Positions 1 through 7,945 of a stretch of 64,000 bases of DNA are shown in pieces. The notes below the pieces were generated by a model, which worked only from the letters and a program-made list of their open reading frames with translations, had not been told where the DNA came from and did not search any database. Source of the DNA: CAVPCZ01 sp963702445 (GTDB taxonomy: Bacteria; Bacteroidota; Ignavibacteria; UBA10030; UBA6906); NCBI GenBank assembly GCA_963702445.1, contig CAVPCZ010000003.1:310001-374000 (forward strand), written 5' to 3'. Made by a program: the position numbers and the translations under genes. Every line of letters begins with the position of its first letter. The first letter of the stretch is position 1.

Positions 1-2740
1 TCATCTCGATGAAGCCGCTCTGTTCGCTGCCGAGCAGATTTCCCGCTCCGCGTATTTCCAGGTCACGCATTGCCAGATTGAAGCCGGACCCGAGTTCGTT
101 GAACTCCTGCAGGGCTTGCAGGCGTTGCACCGTACTTCTGCCGAGCACGGATACCGGCGGTGTCAGCAGATAGGCGTACGCCTGGGTGTTGGAGCGCCCG
201 ACGCGCCCGCGCAGTTGATAGAGTTCCGCCATGCCGAAGCGGTCCGCACGATTGATGATAATCGTGTTGACGTTTGGAATATCCAGTCCCGACTCGATGA
301 TCTTGGTTGACACGAGCATGTCGATGCGTTTTTCCAGGAATGCCAGCATGATTCCTTCAAGTTCGCGCGGCTGCATTTGTCCGTGCCCCGTTCCGATCCG
401 CACATCCGGCAGCAGCTGCTGGAGCCGCGCGGCAACGTCGTCCATGCTCTGCACGCGGTCATGCACGAAGTATATCTGTCCGCCCCGGCGCAGCTCGCGT
501 CTGACCGCATCCTGAATGAGCCCGTCGTTCCACTGGGTGATTTCGGTGACAATCGGCAGACGGTTGCGCGGGGGAGTGGCGATGAGCGAGAGGTCGCGTG
601 CACCCAGAAGAGAGAAGTGCAGTGTCCGTGGAATCGGTGTCGCGGTCAGGGCGAGCGTATCCACCTGCGCACGCAGCAGCCGCAGCTTTTCCTTTGCGGC
701 AACTCCGAACCGGTGTTCTTCATCGATGATCAGCAGGCCGATATCCTTGAACGAGACATCTTTGGAAAGAAGCCGGTGCGTCCCGATCACCAGATCCAGC
801 ACGCCGTCCCGCAGCCGGGCAAGGACGGCTTCCTGTTCCTTTTTTAGCTTGAAGCGCGAGAGCACCTCGATGTCGACACCGTACCGGGCCATGCGATCGT
901 GGAACGTTTGTGCGTGCTGCGTTGCCAGGATCGTCGTGGGAACGAGCAGGGCGACCTGTTTCCCCGACATGACCGCTTTGAATGCAGCGCGGACCGCCAC
1001 TTCTGTTTTTCCGAACCCGACGTCGCCGCAGATCAGCCGGTCCATGGGGGGGGATGCCTCCATGTCCCGCTTCACATCAAGTGTCGCTTTTGCCTGATCG
1101 AAGGTGTCTTCATACATGAAGGAAGCCTCCAGTTCCTTCTGCCAGGGCGTATCGGCAGGGAAGGAGAACCCTTCCGTCATTTTGCGCCGCGCGTACAGCG
1201 TGATGAGATCGCGCGCGATGTCTTTGACCCGTTTCTTCGTCCGCGCCTTGAGTTTTTCCCATTCACCGCTGCCGAGACGGTGGAGTTTCGGGATGTGTCC
1301 GTCCTTCGATGAGTATTTCTGCAGCTTGTTGAGATAGCTGATGTTCACATACAGCGTGTCGTTTTCGGCATAGAGCACCGCCGCAACTTCCACATCCACA
1401 TCGCGGACCCGGATTGTCCGGAGACCGGAGAATCTCCCGATGCCGAAATCCTCATGCACGATGTAGTCGCCTTTGCGGAGGTGCTGGACGTCGGCTTCGG
1501 TGATTCCTTTGAACCGTGCCCGGCGACGCCGGCCGTGCCGTTTCATTCTTCCGAAAATCTGATGTTCGGTATATACCGCAAGAGGGTGTTCGGAAAGCAG
1601 GAAGCCTTCGTGGATGGCATCAAGCGAGTAGTGGATTGCGGACTGGTCCACGGAGTGCGGTTCGCCGGGAGACGGCGCGGCGGTGCCGATCAGTTCCCGT
1701 ATCCGGTTCAGTTCCGCCTGGCCGTCGCAGCAGAGCAGAATGCCGAGGCCGGCCCGCTGGCGTTCGGAAATGTCACGCAGGAGCACCTGAATGCTTCCGT
1801 TGAACGACGGTTGGGGGCGTACGCCGAAATCCAGGGCTTTCCCGCCGGTCTGCAGTCCGCCGATGTGCATCTGTGGAAAGAGGGTCAGGACATCATACAG
1901 TCTTTCCACATCATACCGTGCGGCGCGTGCGGAGGTGCCCAGCTGTTCCCATGCCGCCTGCACCAGCGGGGCGCCGTCAAGAATCACCAGTGCACGGTCG
2001 TGAAGATAGTCCAGGAGGGAGGCATTCCCCTGTGTGACGCCGTCGTTTTCGCCAAGCAGGTCGGGTACCAGAAGAGCCGAGCTGAGTTCCCGGATGGAGC
2101 GCTGGGAGGCGACGTCGAACTCGCGGATGGATTCCACCGTATCTTCCATGAACTCGATGCGCAGCGGGTTTTCTCCCACGAAGGGAAAGACATCGAGGAT
2201 GCCGCCGCGAACGGCATACTGGCCCGGGTGCTCCACGATATCGGCTCGCTCGAAGAGAAATCCCTGCAGGCCGGCGACGGTTTCGACGAAGCCCGGGGAA
2301 GCGCCGGTGTTCAGCGTACGTGCACGCGATCGGACGGCCGCGGGGGGAGGCAGGCGGAGTGCCGCGCCTGCGGGGTGTGTGACCACCACGTCGACTTCGC
2401 CTGAGAGCAGCGAGCGGAGCGTTTGCACGTCGTGGAGTTCGCGGGATCGTTCCGACAACACCGCTTCCTGCTCTTCACGTCCGAGGAACAACCGCGTCCG
2501 GGACGGATCTCCAAGAACAGCCAGATCGTCCGCGGTCCTGACGGCGGATTCTTTGTCCGGCGCGATGAGGAGAAGCTGGCGGGAGAGGCGTTTGTGCAGG
2601 GAGATGGCCAGGAGAGCGCGGAATGATCCGGCCACTCCGGTGACGTCCAGGGGTGTACCGGGGGGCAAGGGCTCAAGCGCCTCCTGCAGGCGCGCCAGGA
2701 GCGGGCTGTCATCCAGCAGATGTGGGAGGGACTCCGGCAT
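1..2740 (-). CDS. mfd: Transcription-repair coupling factor Mfd (3' end outside window)
   Basis: ATP-dependent DNA translocase that removes RNA polymerase stalled at lesions and recruits UvrA. About 913 residues are visible from the ATG at 2740 (an in-frame stop lies 12 bases upstream), and the gene runs off the left edge. The N-terminal third is the UvrB-homology module. A CarD-like RNAP-interaction domain (around residues 423-490) follows, then a RecG-like helicase core with Walker A GDVGFGKTE (about residue 571), DLVIGTHRLL, the DEEH box (about residue 668) and LTATPIPRTL. The last visible residues cover the RDLEIRGAGNLLG motif, so roughly 200 residues including the C-terminal autoinhibitory domain are missing. 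It lies 12 bp downstream of murQ and is probably cotranscribed with it. Identity is very secure. Confidence 0.97.
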   Translation of the reverse strand, partial: MPESLPHLLDDSPLLARLQEALEPLPPGTPLDVTGVAGSFRALLAISLHKRLSRQLLLIAPDKESAVRTADDLAVLGDPSRTRLFLGREEQEAVLSERSRELHDVQTLRSLLSGEVDVVVTHPAGAALRLPPPAAVRSRARTLNTGASPGFVETVAGLQGFLFERADIVEHPGQYAVRGGILDVFPFVGENPLRIEFMEDTVESIREFDVASQRSIRELSSALLVPDLLGENDGVTQGNASLLDYLHDRALVILDGAPLVQAAWEQLGTSARAARYDVERLYDVLTLFPQMHIGGLQTGGKALDFGVRPQPSFNGSIQVLLRDISERQRAGLGILLCCDGQAELNRIRELIGTAAPSPGEPHSVDQSAIHYSLDAIHEGFLLSEHPLAVYTEHQIFGRMKRHGRRRRARFKGITEADVQHLRKGDYIVHEDFGIGRFSGLRTIRVRDVDVEVAAVLYAENDTLYVNISYLNKLQKYSSKDGHIPKLHRLGSGEWEKLKARTKKRVKDIARDLITLYARRKMTEGFSFPADTPWQKELEASFMYEDTFDQAKATLDVKRDMEASPPMDRLICGDVGFGKTEVAVRAAFKAVMSGKQVALLVPTTILATQHAQTFHDRMARYGVDIEVLSRFKLKKEQEAVLARLRDGVLDLVIGTHRLLSKDVSFKDIGLLIIDEEHRFGVAAKEKLRLLRAQVDTLALTATPIPRTLHFSLLGARDLSLIATPPRNRLPIVTEITQWNDGLIQDAVRRELRRGGQIYFVHDRVQSMDDVAARLQQLLPDVRIGTGHGQMQPRELEGIMLAFLEKRIDMLVSTKIIESGLDIPNVNTIIINRADRFGMAELYQLRGRVGRSNTQAYAYLLTPPVSVLGRSTVQRLQALQEFNELGSGFNLAMRDLEIRGAGNLLGSEQSGFIEM

Positions 2741-2752
2741 CAGGATGTGAGG

Positions 2753-3679
2753 TTACCCACCCGTCTTCTGTTCCCCGATCGCGAAGCGGACAAATCCCCC
2801 GGCCGCGGCGATGCGGCGTTGCGCTTCTTCCAGCGGGGCTCCGGTTTTGATCATGACAATGGCGCTCTTGACATGGCCGCCCGTTTCCGACAGGACGCGT
2901 GCAGCGACATCGTAATCGACGCCGGTGGCCATCATGACGATCCGTCGCGAGCGTTCCACGAGCTTGGCGTTGGTGAGCTGGAGGTCAACCATCATATTCT
3001 CGTAGACTTTCCCCAGCTTTACCATTGCGGTGGTGGTGAGCATATTCAGGACGAGCTTCTGGGCGGTGCCGGATTTCATACGGGTGGAACCCATGAGGAC
3101 TTCCGGCCCGACTTCCGGACAGATTGCCACATCCACGTCCAGGTCGAATTCCGCGCGCGGGTTGGTGGTCACGTAGATCGTTTTCGCCCCCAGTTCCCGC
3201 GCGCGGGCAACAGCGGCAACGACGTAAGGGGTGCGTCTGCTCGCGGCGATACCGCACACCGTATCGCGTACGGTGACGTGCTGGGCGTCCACATCTTCGC
3301 GTGCGAGCGCCGGGTTGTCTTCCGCCCCTTCCTGCGCGCGGAACATCGCTTTCTCCCCGCCGGCAATCAGCCCCACAACCTGGCGCGGATCTGTTCCGAA
3401 TGTCGGGGGACATTCCGAAGCGTCGACGACTCCGAGCCTGCCGCTTGTGCCGGCCCCGAAGTAGATGAGCCGTCCGCCGCTCCTGAAGGACGCAACGATA
3501 TACTCCACGGCCCGGGTGATGTGGGGGATTTCCCGTTCGACGGCCAGTGCCACAAGTTTGTCCTGCGCGTTGATCAGGCGGAGGATTTCCTCCGTGGACA
3601 TCATGTCCATATTCATGGAAGCGGGGTTCCGTTGCTCGGTGAGCAATCTGGCGATAGCGTCGTAGAGTTCTTGGGCCAT
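2753..3679 (-). CDS. murQ: N-acetylmuramic acid 6-phosphate etherase
   Basis: Cleaves the lactyl ether of MurNAc-6-phosphate to give GlcNAc-6-phosphate and D-lactate in cytoplasmic peptidoglycan recycling. The 308-residue protein is a SIS-fold sugar isomerase-like enzyme of normal length. Diagnostic stretches include YFGAGTSGRLGVVDASECP, the TFGTDPRQVVGLIAGGE region and GSTRMKSGTAQKLVLNMLTT. An ATG at 3679 is chosen; a TTG two codons upstream is possible. It sits 23 bp after rsmG and 12 bp before mfd, so it occupies the place downstream of rsmG where parAB are often found. AnmK, which makes its substrate from anhydro-MurNAc, is encoded at 54.4 kb in the same window. Confidence 0.96.
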   Translation of the reverse strand: MAQELYDAIARLLTEQRNPASMNMDMMSTEEILRLINAQDKLVALAVEREIPHITRAVEYIVASFRSGGRLIYFGAGTSGRLGVVDASECPPTFGTDPRQVVGLIAGGEKAMFRAQEGAEDNPALAREDVDAQHVTVRDTVCGIAASRRTPYVVAAVARARELGAKTIYVTTNPRAEFDLDVDVAICPEVGPEVLMGSTRMKSGTAQKLVLNMLTTTAMVKLGKVYENMMVDLQLTNAKLVERSRRIVMMATGVDYDVAARVLSETGGHVKSAIVMIKTGAPLEEAQRRIAAAGGFVRFAIGEQKTGG

Positions 3680-3702
3680 GTCCAATAACGGCTATTGAAT
3701 GA

Positions 3703-4422
3703 TTAGAGGTTTACCACCACCAGTTTCTTTTCCATCCCCTCCCCGCCGGGAAACGTCAGGTCCAGCACGGCCGCATGTTTCACGCCCGCCTTGATCTGCG
3801 CCTCTTTGAGCTCCGCCGTGAGATCCCCGCCTTTGTAGCAAAGCAATAACGGCAATAGATGCTGCCCGGGCTCTCCCCCTCCCGCACGACGCACACACAC
3901 CGTGTTCGGCGCACTGCGCCGGGCAAACGGCCTGGACCAGACAGCAAGCTTCGTCAGGGACGCCACTCCTCTTGCCAGAATCAGATCGAACTTCCCCCGC
4001 ATCGGGGCCAGAACATCCTTCTCTTCAACACGGCCTGTCACCACGCGCACTGATCCCAAGGCCAATCGAGCGACCATATCCTCCAGTGCCAGCGTCTTCT
4101 TCCTGATCGAATCCACCAGCACTACCGTCCACCCCGGCTTCAGAATCGCCAGCGGTATCCCGGGGAATCCTCCCCCCGACCCGAGATCCATAACCATCAG
4201 CTCTTCCGGCATGGACAGAACAAATAGGGGGGCAAGAGAATGAAGGAGATGCTGCCCCACGATGTTCTCTTCGTCCCTCCGGGAAATGAGGTTGATCTTT
4301 GCGTTCCACTCCAGCACCATTTCCAGATAACGATCAAGCAATTCCAGCTGCTCTTCGCTCGCTTTCAATCCGTACTGCCCGATCACCGTGGCGGTCAATT
4401 CCGAATGTTTCACGTGAAACAT
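3703..4422 (-). CDS. rsmG: 16S rRNA (guanine-527-N7) methyltransferase RsmG
   Basis: SAM-dependent methyltransferase that methylates G527 (E. coli numbering) of 16S rRNA. The 239-residue product carries the SAM motif MDLGSGGGFPGIPLAI and the C-terminal CYKGGDL motif. Between RPF and LLLCYKGGDL there is an Arg/Gly-rich stretch of about 20 residues where family members usually have a short LxPGG turn. The chosen ATG at 4422 overlaps the mnmG stop as TGATG, implying translational coupling; a GTG one codon upstream is the alternative. The first codons encode MFHVKH because a parS site occupies positions 4406-4421. It belongs to the classic mnmE-mnmG-rsmG run beside the origin. Confidence 0.95.
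   Translation of the reverse strand: MFHVKHSELTATVIGQYGLKASEEQLELLDRYLEMVLEWNAKINLISRRDEENIVGQHLLHSLAPLFVLSMPEELMVMDLGSGGGFPGIPLAILKPGWTVVLVDSIRKKTLALEDMVARLALGSVRVVTGRVEEKDVLAPMRGKFDLILARGVASLTKLAVWSRPFARRSAPNTVCVRRAGGGEPGQHLLPLLLCYKGGDLTAELKEAQIKAGVKHAAVLDLTFPGGEGMEKKLVVVNL
4406..4421. promoter_or_regulatory. parS centromere site within the rsmG start
   Basis: The palindrome TGTTTCACGTGAAACA matches the universal ParB-binding parS consensus at all 16 positions. It covers codons 1-6 of rsmG and encodes FHVKH after the start Met. It lies about 6.5 kb from dnaA, as expected for origin-proximal parS. ParB loading here would be inferred; no parA/parB genes are in the window. Confidence 0.9.
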
Positions 4423-6302
4423 CACCTCATCAGATTGATCATCAATACCGAGACATCGGCCGGGGTAACACCGCTGATCCGCATTGCCTGCCCTACCGAA
4501 CGGGGGCGCACGCGCTGAAGTTTCTCCCGGCCTTCGTTGCTCAGCGACTTGACGTTACGATAGTCAAAGTTTTCGGGAATCCCCATGGCCTCATTCCTGC
4601 CGAAGAGCCGTATCTGTTCATCCTGCCGTTTGAGGTACCCCTCATACTTCACGCCAATCTCCAGCTGCATCCGCGCCCCCCGGTCATGACGCAATTCCCC
4701 TGTCAAAACGCTCTCCCCTACTCTGGGAACTCCCATCAACATGTCGATGGTGACGCCGGGCCTTTTCAGGAGATTGAAAACAGATTCCGGTTCTGAAATC
4801 ATGAGTTCTCCGCCTCCCGTCACGTACTCATTCCACTCCCTGACACCCAGACGGAAGGACTGAAAGAATTCTCTGGCTTCTGCTATCAACCGCTCTTTCT
4901 CTTCCAGCTTCTTCACCGTCGCATGATCGATGAGCCCGAGTCTGTGCCCCATCCTCATAAGACGGATGTCCGCATTGTCCTGCCGCAATGCCAACCGGTG
5001 TTCGGCTCTCGATGTGAACATCCGGTAGGGCTCTTCCGTCCCTTTGTTGATTAGATCGTCAATCAACACACCGATGTAGGCTTCGCTTCTCTCAAGTGTG
5101 AAAGGCGCTTCCCCCTGAACCTGCAATGCGGCATTGATCCCTGCAACAATCCCCTGTGCCGCAGCTTCTTCATAGCCGCTCGTCCCATTGATCTGGCCGG
5201 CGAAGAACAGTCCCCCCACCAACTTCGTCTCCAGCGAGTGCTTCACCTGGTATGGCGGGAAGTAGTCGTACTCGACCGCGTAGCCGGGACGAACCATCAC
5301 GCATTCCGCAAGACCCGGTATTGTTCGAAGAGCTTCTTCCTGGATGGCGGCGGGCAGACTTGAGGAGAACCCGTTTACATAGACGATATCCGATTCGTAC
5401 CCCTCCGGTTCCAGAAATATCTGATGTCGTTCCCTGTCACTGAACCTGTGGATCTTGTCTTCAATGGATGGGCAGTACCGGGGTCCTATTCCGGTGATGC
5501 GGCCCGTGAAGAGAGGCGATTCCAGAAAACCTCTGCGAAGTGCATCGTGAGTGCGGTTGTTGGTATGAGTCAGGTACATCGGGATCTGCTGATTCCTGAT
5601 ACTCCCGTTGCGGAAGGAAAATGGAACAGGATTCTCATCCCCGGGTTGAATCTCCGTCTCCCCGTAAGAAATCGAATCCCTCTTCAGCCTCGGTGGTGTT
5701 CCGGTTTTCAATCTGCCTGTGATAAAACCGAGCGCACGAAACTTTTCTGTAAGCCCCATGGATGCGGGTTCGCCATATCTCCCACCTGCTATGGTGACCA
5801 ACCCGGTATGCATGCGAGCATTGAGAAATGTTCCACTGCAAAGGACAAGAGCTCCGGAGGTGATCCTTCTTCCATTTCCCAGCACAACACCCGAAACCTG
5901 TCCACTCTCCAGAAAAACATCTGCCAGCTGATCTTCGATGATGTCCAGTCCGGTCTGGGACTCGATGTGCCGCCGGGCTTCCCTGCTGTACAGGTCGCGA
6001 TCGTTCTGACTTCGTGGTGACCAGACAGCGGGGCCTTTGGACATGTTCAGCATCCGGAAGTGGATGCCGGTGGCATCCGCCAGCAACCCCATCTCCCCGC
6101 CGAGGGCATCTATTTCACGCACAAGGTGTCCTTTGGCGGTTCCTCCGATGGCCGGGTTGCATGACATTCTGCCGATCGCCTCCGCCTCCATGGTCAGAAG
6201 AGCCGTTGAACATCCCATGCGCGCAGCAGCCAGGGCCGCTTCTATCCCGGCATGGCCGCCGCCCACCACGACAACATCATATGCATGTTTCACGTGAAAC
6301 AT
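4422..6302 (-). CDS. mnmG: tRNA uridine-5-carboxymethylaminomethyl modification enzyme MnmG
   Basis: FAD-dependent partner of MnmE in making (c)mnm5U at the wobble position (U34) of certain tRNAs. The 626-residue product has the N-terminal FAD-binding motif VVVGGGHAGIEAALAAARMG, followed by the MSCNPAIGGTAKGHLVREID region and the typical C-terminal helical domain. ATG 6302 (MFHVKH...) is chosen because it aligns with the usual MnmG N-terminus and leaves a 4-bp gap after mnmE. An ATG 30 bases upstream would overlap mnmE by 26 bp. As in rsmG, the first codons are a parS site. The stop overlaps the rsmG start. Confidence 0.97.
   Translation of the reverse strand: MFHVKHAYDVVVVGGGHAGIEAALAAARMGCSTALLTMEAEAIGRMSCNPAIGGTAKGHLVREIDALGGEMGLLADATGIHFRMLNMSKGPAVWSPRSQNDRDLYSREARRHIESQTGLDIIEDQLADVFLESGQVSGVVLGNGRRITSGALVLCSGTFLNARMHTGLVTIAGGRYGEPASMGLTEKFRALGFITGRLKTGTPPRLKRDSISYGETEIQPGDENPVPFSFRNGSIRNQQIPMYLTHTNNRTHDALRRGFLESPLFTGRITGIGPRYCPSIEDKIHRFSDRERHQIFLEPEGYESDIVYVNGFSSSLPAAIQEEALRTIPGLAECVMVRPGYAVEYDYFPPYQVKHSLETKLVGGLFFAGQINGTSGYEEAAAQGIVAGINAALQVQGEAPFTLERSEAYIGVLIDDLINKGTEEPYRMFTSRAEHRLALRQDNADIRLMRMGHRLGLIDHATVKKLEEKERLIAEAREFFQSFRLGVREWNEYVTGGGELMISEPESVFNLLKRPGVTIDMLMGVPRVGESVLTGELRHDRGARMQLEIGVKYEGYLKRQDEQIRLFGRNEAMGIPENFDYRNVKSLSNEGREKLQRVRPRSVGQAMRISGVTPADVSVLMINLMR
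6286..6301. promoter_or_regulatory. parS centromere site within the mnmG start
   Basis: A second perfect copy of TGTTTCACGTGAAACA, overlapping codons 1-6 of mnmG and 1,880 bp from the copy in rsmG. Both sites start in the same position relative to a start codon, so both proteins begin MFHVKH. This matches the ParB-binding consensus; occupancy is not shown by sequence. Confidence 0.9.
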
Positions 6303-6306
6303 CGAC

Positions 6307-7698
6307 CTATTTTCCGATGCAAAATTTTTCAAATATGGTATTCAGTACATCATCGCTGGTGACTTCACCCGTGATTTCCGCAAGGGCATTGATTGCTTCT
6401 CGCACATCAAAGGCAACAAATTCCATGGCACTTCCATTGAGAAGTGACGACCGTGCTGACGTAAGTCCACGATGTGCCCGTTCCAGCGCATCCTGGTGCC
6501 GCCGGCTGGTCACGAGAACCTCATCTTCCCCTGAGCCGGAGCCATGAACAACCGACAAAACAATTGCCTTTCGCAGTTCTTCAATCCCCTCTCCCGTTCT
6601 GGCCGAAACCCTGATGTCCCAGCTTTCCCCGTCCCGCATCCGGGCGTGCGCCGCATCTTGATTCCAAAGCCTGAGGATATCGACCTTGTTAAGTACAGCG
6701 ATCCGATGTTGCTCCGGACCGGCATCCAGGATTCCCCCCGTAGCTTCCTCAAACGCGATCGTGCTTGTTGAGTCCACGACAAGGAGGATCACGTCTGCAC
6801 TTCTGAGCACTGACTCCGTTCTGACCACGCCGGCGCGTTCTATCTCATCCTGCGTTTCACGCAAACCCGCCGTATCGACCAATCGGACGGCGATCCCCTC
6901 GATCGTAATGCTCTCTTCAATGAAGTCCCGCGTCGTTCCCGGTGTCGGTGTGACTATTGCTCGATCGGATTGAAGAAGGGCATTAAAGAGACTTGACTTT
7001 CCCGCGTTCGGTGCGCCGGCAATCACCACAAGGATCCCGTCCCTGAACACACGACCTTTCTCATAGGATTCCGCCATTTTGCGTGCAAGCCCGGCTGCGT
7101 TCTCCAGCTTCCTGTCAACCTCCCCGACATTGACGATGGTGAGGCCTTCTTCGGAGAAGTCCAACTGAAGTTCCAATAACGCACATAGGCTCGCCAGAGA
7201 CTCCCTCAACTCACGGACCCGGCCGCCCAGACGACCGGCCAGCTGTTCCACGCTTACCCGGTGCCCGCGAACACTCCTGGCAACGATCAAGTCCGCAACC
7301 GCTTCGGCCTGGGTCAGATCGATACGCCCGTTGAGGAACGCCCGCCGCGTAAACTCTCCCGGAGCCGCAGGCCGTGCTCCAGCCCGCACCAGAGATCCGA
7401 GCACGGAAGCCGTCACCAGCATGCCGCCATGGCAGCTCACTTCCACCATATCCTCGCCGGTGTATGAACGCGGACTCCGGAAGACGGTGGCCAGGACTTC
7501 GTCCACCATATCCCCCGCTTCCCCCACAATATGTCCGTGATGGACCGTGTATCCTCCCGCCGCCTCCAGCGCCATCCGCCCGCGGAATACGCGTCCGCCA
7601 ATCCGGATCGCCTCCGCACCGCTCATGCGTACGATTGCGACCGCACCCGCACCCGGTGCGGTGGCTACCGCAACAATCGTGTCCCCGTTCGATGACAA
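6307..7698 (-). CDS. mnmE: tRNA modification GTPase MnmE
   Basis: GTPase that works with MnmG to install carboxymethylaminomethyl groups on tRNA U34. The 463-residue protein has the N-terminal formyl-THF-binding domain beginning DTIVAVATAPGAGAVAIVR. A helical domain contains the inserted G domain with P-loop GAPNAGKSSLFNALL, TPGTTRDF switch, DTAGLRET and NKVD, and it ends in the catalytic CIGK. The start is TTG at 7698, supported by a strong AGGAGG six bases upstream; no in-frame ATG fits. It begins the mnmE-mnmG-rsmG-murQ-mfd run and lies just downstream of the yidC terminator, so it should have its own promoter in 7710-7890. Confidence 0.97.
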   Translation of the reverse strand: MSSNGDTIVAVATAPGAGAVAIVRMSGAEAIRIGGRVFRGRMALEAAGGYTVHHGHIVGEAGDMVDEVLATVFRSPRSYTGEDMVEVSCHGGMLVTASVLGSLVRAGARPAAPGEFTRRAFLNGRIDLTQAEAVADLIVARSVRGHRVSVEQLAGRLGGRVRELRESLASLCALLELQLDFSEEGLTIVNVGEVDRKLENAAGLARKMAESYEKGRVFRDGILVVIAGAPNAGKSSLFNALLQSDRAIVTPTPGTTRDFIEESITIEGIAVRLVDTAGLRETQDEIERAGVVRTESVLRSADVILLVVDSTSTIAFEEATGGILDAGPEQHRIAVLNKVDILRLWNQDAAHARMRDGESWDIRVSARTGEGIEELRKAIVLSVVHGSGSGEDEVLVTSRRHQDALERAHRGLTSARSSLLNGSAMEFVAFDVREAINALAEITGEVTSDDVLNTIFEKFCIGK

Positions 7699-7860
7699 GG
7701 CGTTCCTCCTCGCACCCTAAACTTTCATGTTACGGATTTCCGGTGAGAGGCGCAACGAATCGACATGCCCGCACACATGCCACCGACACCCCGGAGGGCG
7801 ACGGCCGGAGAAATACGCACCCCCTTGCCACCAGACCCGCCTTCGCGCATACGCGACCCT

Positions 7861-7889
7861 CCGTGCGGACGGGAGGTGAACCCGCACGG
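7861..7889. repeat. Inverted repeat next to the yidC terminator
   Basis: CCGTGCGG (7861-7868) and CCGCACGG (7882-7889) are perfect inverted arms of 8 bp around a 13-nt loop. It lies two bases beyond the T-tract end of the yidC terminator and about 165 bp upstream of mnmE. It could be a second hairpin of the terminator region or part of the mnmE leader. No function is established. Confidence 0.5.
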
Positions 7890-7890
7890 C

Positions 7891-7921
7891 AAAAAAAAGC
7901 CCCGCTCTTTCTGGCGGGGCT
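7891..7921 (-). terminator. Intrinsic terminator of the rpmH-rnpA-yidD-yidC operon
   Basis: On the minus strand a perfect 8-bp GC-rich stem (AGCCCCGC / GCGGGGCT) with an 8-nt loop is followed directly by eight T residues. It starts 25 bp after the yidC stop. This is a textbook Rho-independent terminator and separates the yidC operon from mnmE. Confidence 0.92.
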
Positions 7922-7945
7922 CCGGTGACAGGACCACACACACCG

